The position numbers and the translations under genes are program-made. Below, piece by piece: positions 33,801 to 34,255 of a stretch of DNA of 34,255 nt. The DNA lies in assembly GCA_017616695.1 (NCBI GenBank), contig JAFZXN010000016.1, forward strand, positions 1 to 34,255, given 5' to 3'. The notes below the pieces were generated by a model. It was not told the origin of the DNA and searched no databases. It saw only the letters and a program-made list of their open reading frames with translations. Source of the stretch: Clostridia bacterium (GTDB taxonomy: Bacteria > Bacillota > Clostridia > Christensenellales > Borkfalkiaceae). Position 1 is the first letter of the stretch, and each line of letters begins with the position of its first letter.

Positions 33801-34088
33801 AAGCGACAGATAATTCTGGAAAGCCGTACTTTCGGCGTTCATCATTATGCCCTTGCCCGTCTTGGAATCGACCTGCGTGATAAGCCCCGTATTATATACG
33901 GTCGCGTCGGCGTAGGTCGTACCGGCGGTGTTCTTGCCGAGAGCTTCGCCGTCCTCGAAGTCGAGCTTATAGACGAGCTTATAATGATCGCCGTCGGCAT
34001 GCGCCTGCTTATTTAAACCCGCAAACGACAGCGAGACCGCCGCCACCAGAGCTACCACAAGCAGAGAAACGAGTATTTTTCTGTTCAT
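30888..34088 (-). CDS. LamG and InlB-repeat cell-surface protein with CGG C-terminal anchor
   Basis: A GGAGGGAG ribosome site precedes the ATG at 34088. The 1066-residue protein has a signal peptide (1-32), two near-identical LamG/concanavalin-type domains (about 35-255 and 257-475, each with FEDGEALGKNTAGTTY-like starts, AGWFY and FDD.R.YQSALT), a third divergent LamG-like domain (480-700) and four InlB-type/Flg_new repeats (705-985, for example VTFDANGG.GEMDG and GYDFAGWALSADGEKVF). A Ser/Thr/Glu linker (about 1000-1030) follows, then GGCGGLMG, one membrane helix and the tail RKKED. LamG domains commonly bind carbohydrates and InlB repeats act as surface stalks, so a glycan-binding surface protein is inferred. 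There is no LPXTG. Its position beside GH127 and the AraC gene suggests a role in the same glycan-use system. Confidence 0.92.
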   Translation of the reverse strand: MNRKILVSLLVVALVAAVSLSFAGLNKQAHADGDHYKLVYKLDFEDGEALGKNTAGTTYADATVYNTGLITQVDSKTGKGIMMNAESTAFQNYLSLPTSVFEGQTQVTIAGWFYHPTGASPYLGEIGIFSPENNKAFRADQYASFHSNCYLWVLGNNEAFNSLIFPDNDSWYHMAYVIDGQEVSIYKNGEFQRTYNANWSSVSELHSATSHFYLGQSAYETNHPDFNGGFDDVRVYQSALTEQQIRSEYGIKDPSVKLCYQLDFEDSEALGKNTAGTTYLDATVYNTGLITQQNAKNGKGIMMNAESTAFENYLSLPTDVFEGQSKVTIAGWFYQPTGAAPYLGQIGIFSPENNKAFRADPYAPDYSSCYLWVFGNNQAFNSLIYPVYDAWYHMAYVINGQNIQVYLNGSAVGSFTANWSSVADLHSETSHFYLGQSAYETGHPDFNGGFDDIRIYQSALTKSQLAEEYGLDTFDFMVDEYTFDNAEDLYADNVRGYGMTAFPSGETLLGATSQPAAVDGAMYLDGNAAALIARNDGGELNKNYFYGLNDITFSLDIKVGEYETYTWTRLYDVFIGGKQIISFMAYTGSSASSFDIVYINAEENALGWVMGGQGKSFTFKPGEWFNTVVAVRNGEVCVYIDGTLVVSAKDGSVREFSYHSNSFRNGNAWFTLGGPVYEGDRRINAYFDNFRIFASFIDADDAKTIATEMSRSTVSANLTLINGDDTTEIVRDYKSDYELPALSAEGYEFLGWKDGENNVYTVLPAYTGDITLTACWKEKAGSVTFDANGGRGEMDGIYLSSEERTLPACTFEKTGYDFAGWALSADGEKVFDDQATVEEYETDYELYAVWAAKNYTVSFDANGGEGEMEDAEYVFDVASKLPAVTYTRKGYGFAGWAIAADGAGVYGDEYEFTGLREGNDVTLYATWILKECFVNFNANGGNGRMEGFVINALEMTELPENAYTKDGYDFLGWALSEGGEKAYDDGDSVIFYDDATLYAVWEKIPEETSATDSEETSETVSSDDGSETPASSAKKGGCGGLMGICGATFAVIAVLGATLFVRKKED
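32689..34008 (-). repeat. Tandem duplication of a 660-bp LamG module
   Basis: The sequence repeats with an exact 660-bp (220-codon) offset; for instance 32701-32760 aligns with 33361-33420 without gaps and with only about nine differences. The whole first LamG domain of the surface protein has been duplicated in frame. Confidence 0.85.
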
Positions 34089-34120
34089 TTTTTTACTCCC
34101 TCCAAAGAAGATTTTTTTTA

Positions 34121-34149
34121 ATTATAATTCAAAAAGGTAAGATTTTCAA
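34121..34149 (-). promoter_or_regulatory. Sigma-A promoter of the LamG surface-protein gene
   Basis: TTGAAA at 34144-34149, 17-bp spacer, TATAAT at 34121-34126, 33 bases before the start codon. I see nothing recognisable from 34150 to the right edge. Confidence 0.75.
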
Positions 34150-34255
34150 TCAATATATTTTAGCATTTAGTGTACAAAAGTCACATTACCGTTTTACCTT
34201 AACGCCGACCGCAGACCGCAAACCGCTTGACGCTATTGTTCGGGCGACCTGTCGG

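Overview
The window looks like chromosome of an endospore-forming Firmicute, most likely an uncultured gut-type clostridium. The evidence is a complete spoIVA, a TPP riboswitch in front of an ECF-type thiamine transporter, consensus sigma-A promoters, strong rho-independent terminators, and large secreted proteins with Big_2, LamG and InlB-type repeats. I cannot name a genus from the sequence alone. I saw no phage, plasmid, transposase or CRISPR genes.

Layout. Positions 1-13498 hold two minus-strand paralogous surface-protein genes. One is cut by the left edge (1-2428) and is built of nested glycine-rich repeats. The other encodes a 3634-residue protein with beta-helix-like modules, eight Big_2 domains, fourteen Cys-rich repeats and a C-terminal membrane anchor. 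Its roughly 220-nt leader has two sigma-A promoters, a tetranucleotide microsatellite and a terminator-like structure. Positions 13764-18073 hold uxaC (uronate isomerase), a remnant of an AraC-type regulator, a Cof-type HAD phosphatase and spoIVA, all on the minus strand. Positions 18149-19526 (plus) hold a TPP riboswitch and a ThiT-like transporter with an extra N-terminal membrane region. A YfhO-family membrane protein and an HD-GYP phosphodiesterase follow on the minus strand.

Positions 24711-25920 hold tRNA-Ser(UGA), a hairpin-rich non-coding block that ends in a second copy of the tRNA 3' end (an att-like arrangement), and tRNA-Ala(GGC). Positions 26101-34088 form a glycan-use cluster: a secreted multidomain GH127 beta-L-arabinofuranosidase (minus), a divergent AraC regulator (plus), and a LamG/InlB-repeat surface protein (minus).

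How they fit together. GH127, uxaC and the AraC-type regulators suggest use of plant cell-wall arabinose and uronate glycans. The repeat proteins probably bind or display at the cell surface. The two complete anchored proteins share a C-terminal pattern (Cys-Gly-Gly, one membrane helix, basic tail) with no LPXTG motif, which suggests a shared cell-surface sorting signal. The most unusual features are that shared tail, the attenuator and microsatellite leader of the giant gene, a structured leader before the HD-GYP gene, and a uronate isomerase lacking the first His of its HxH motif.
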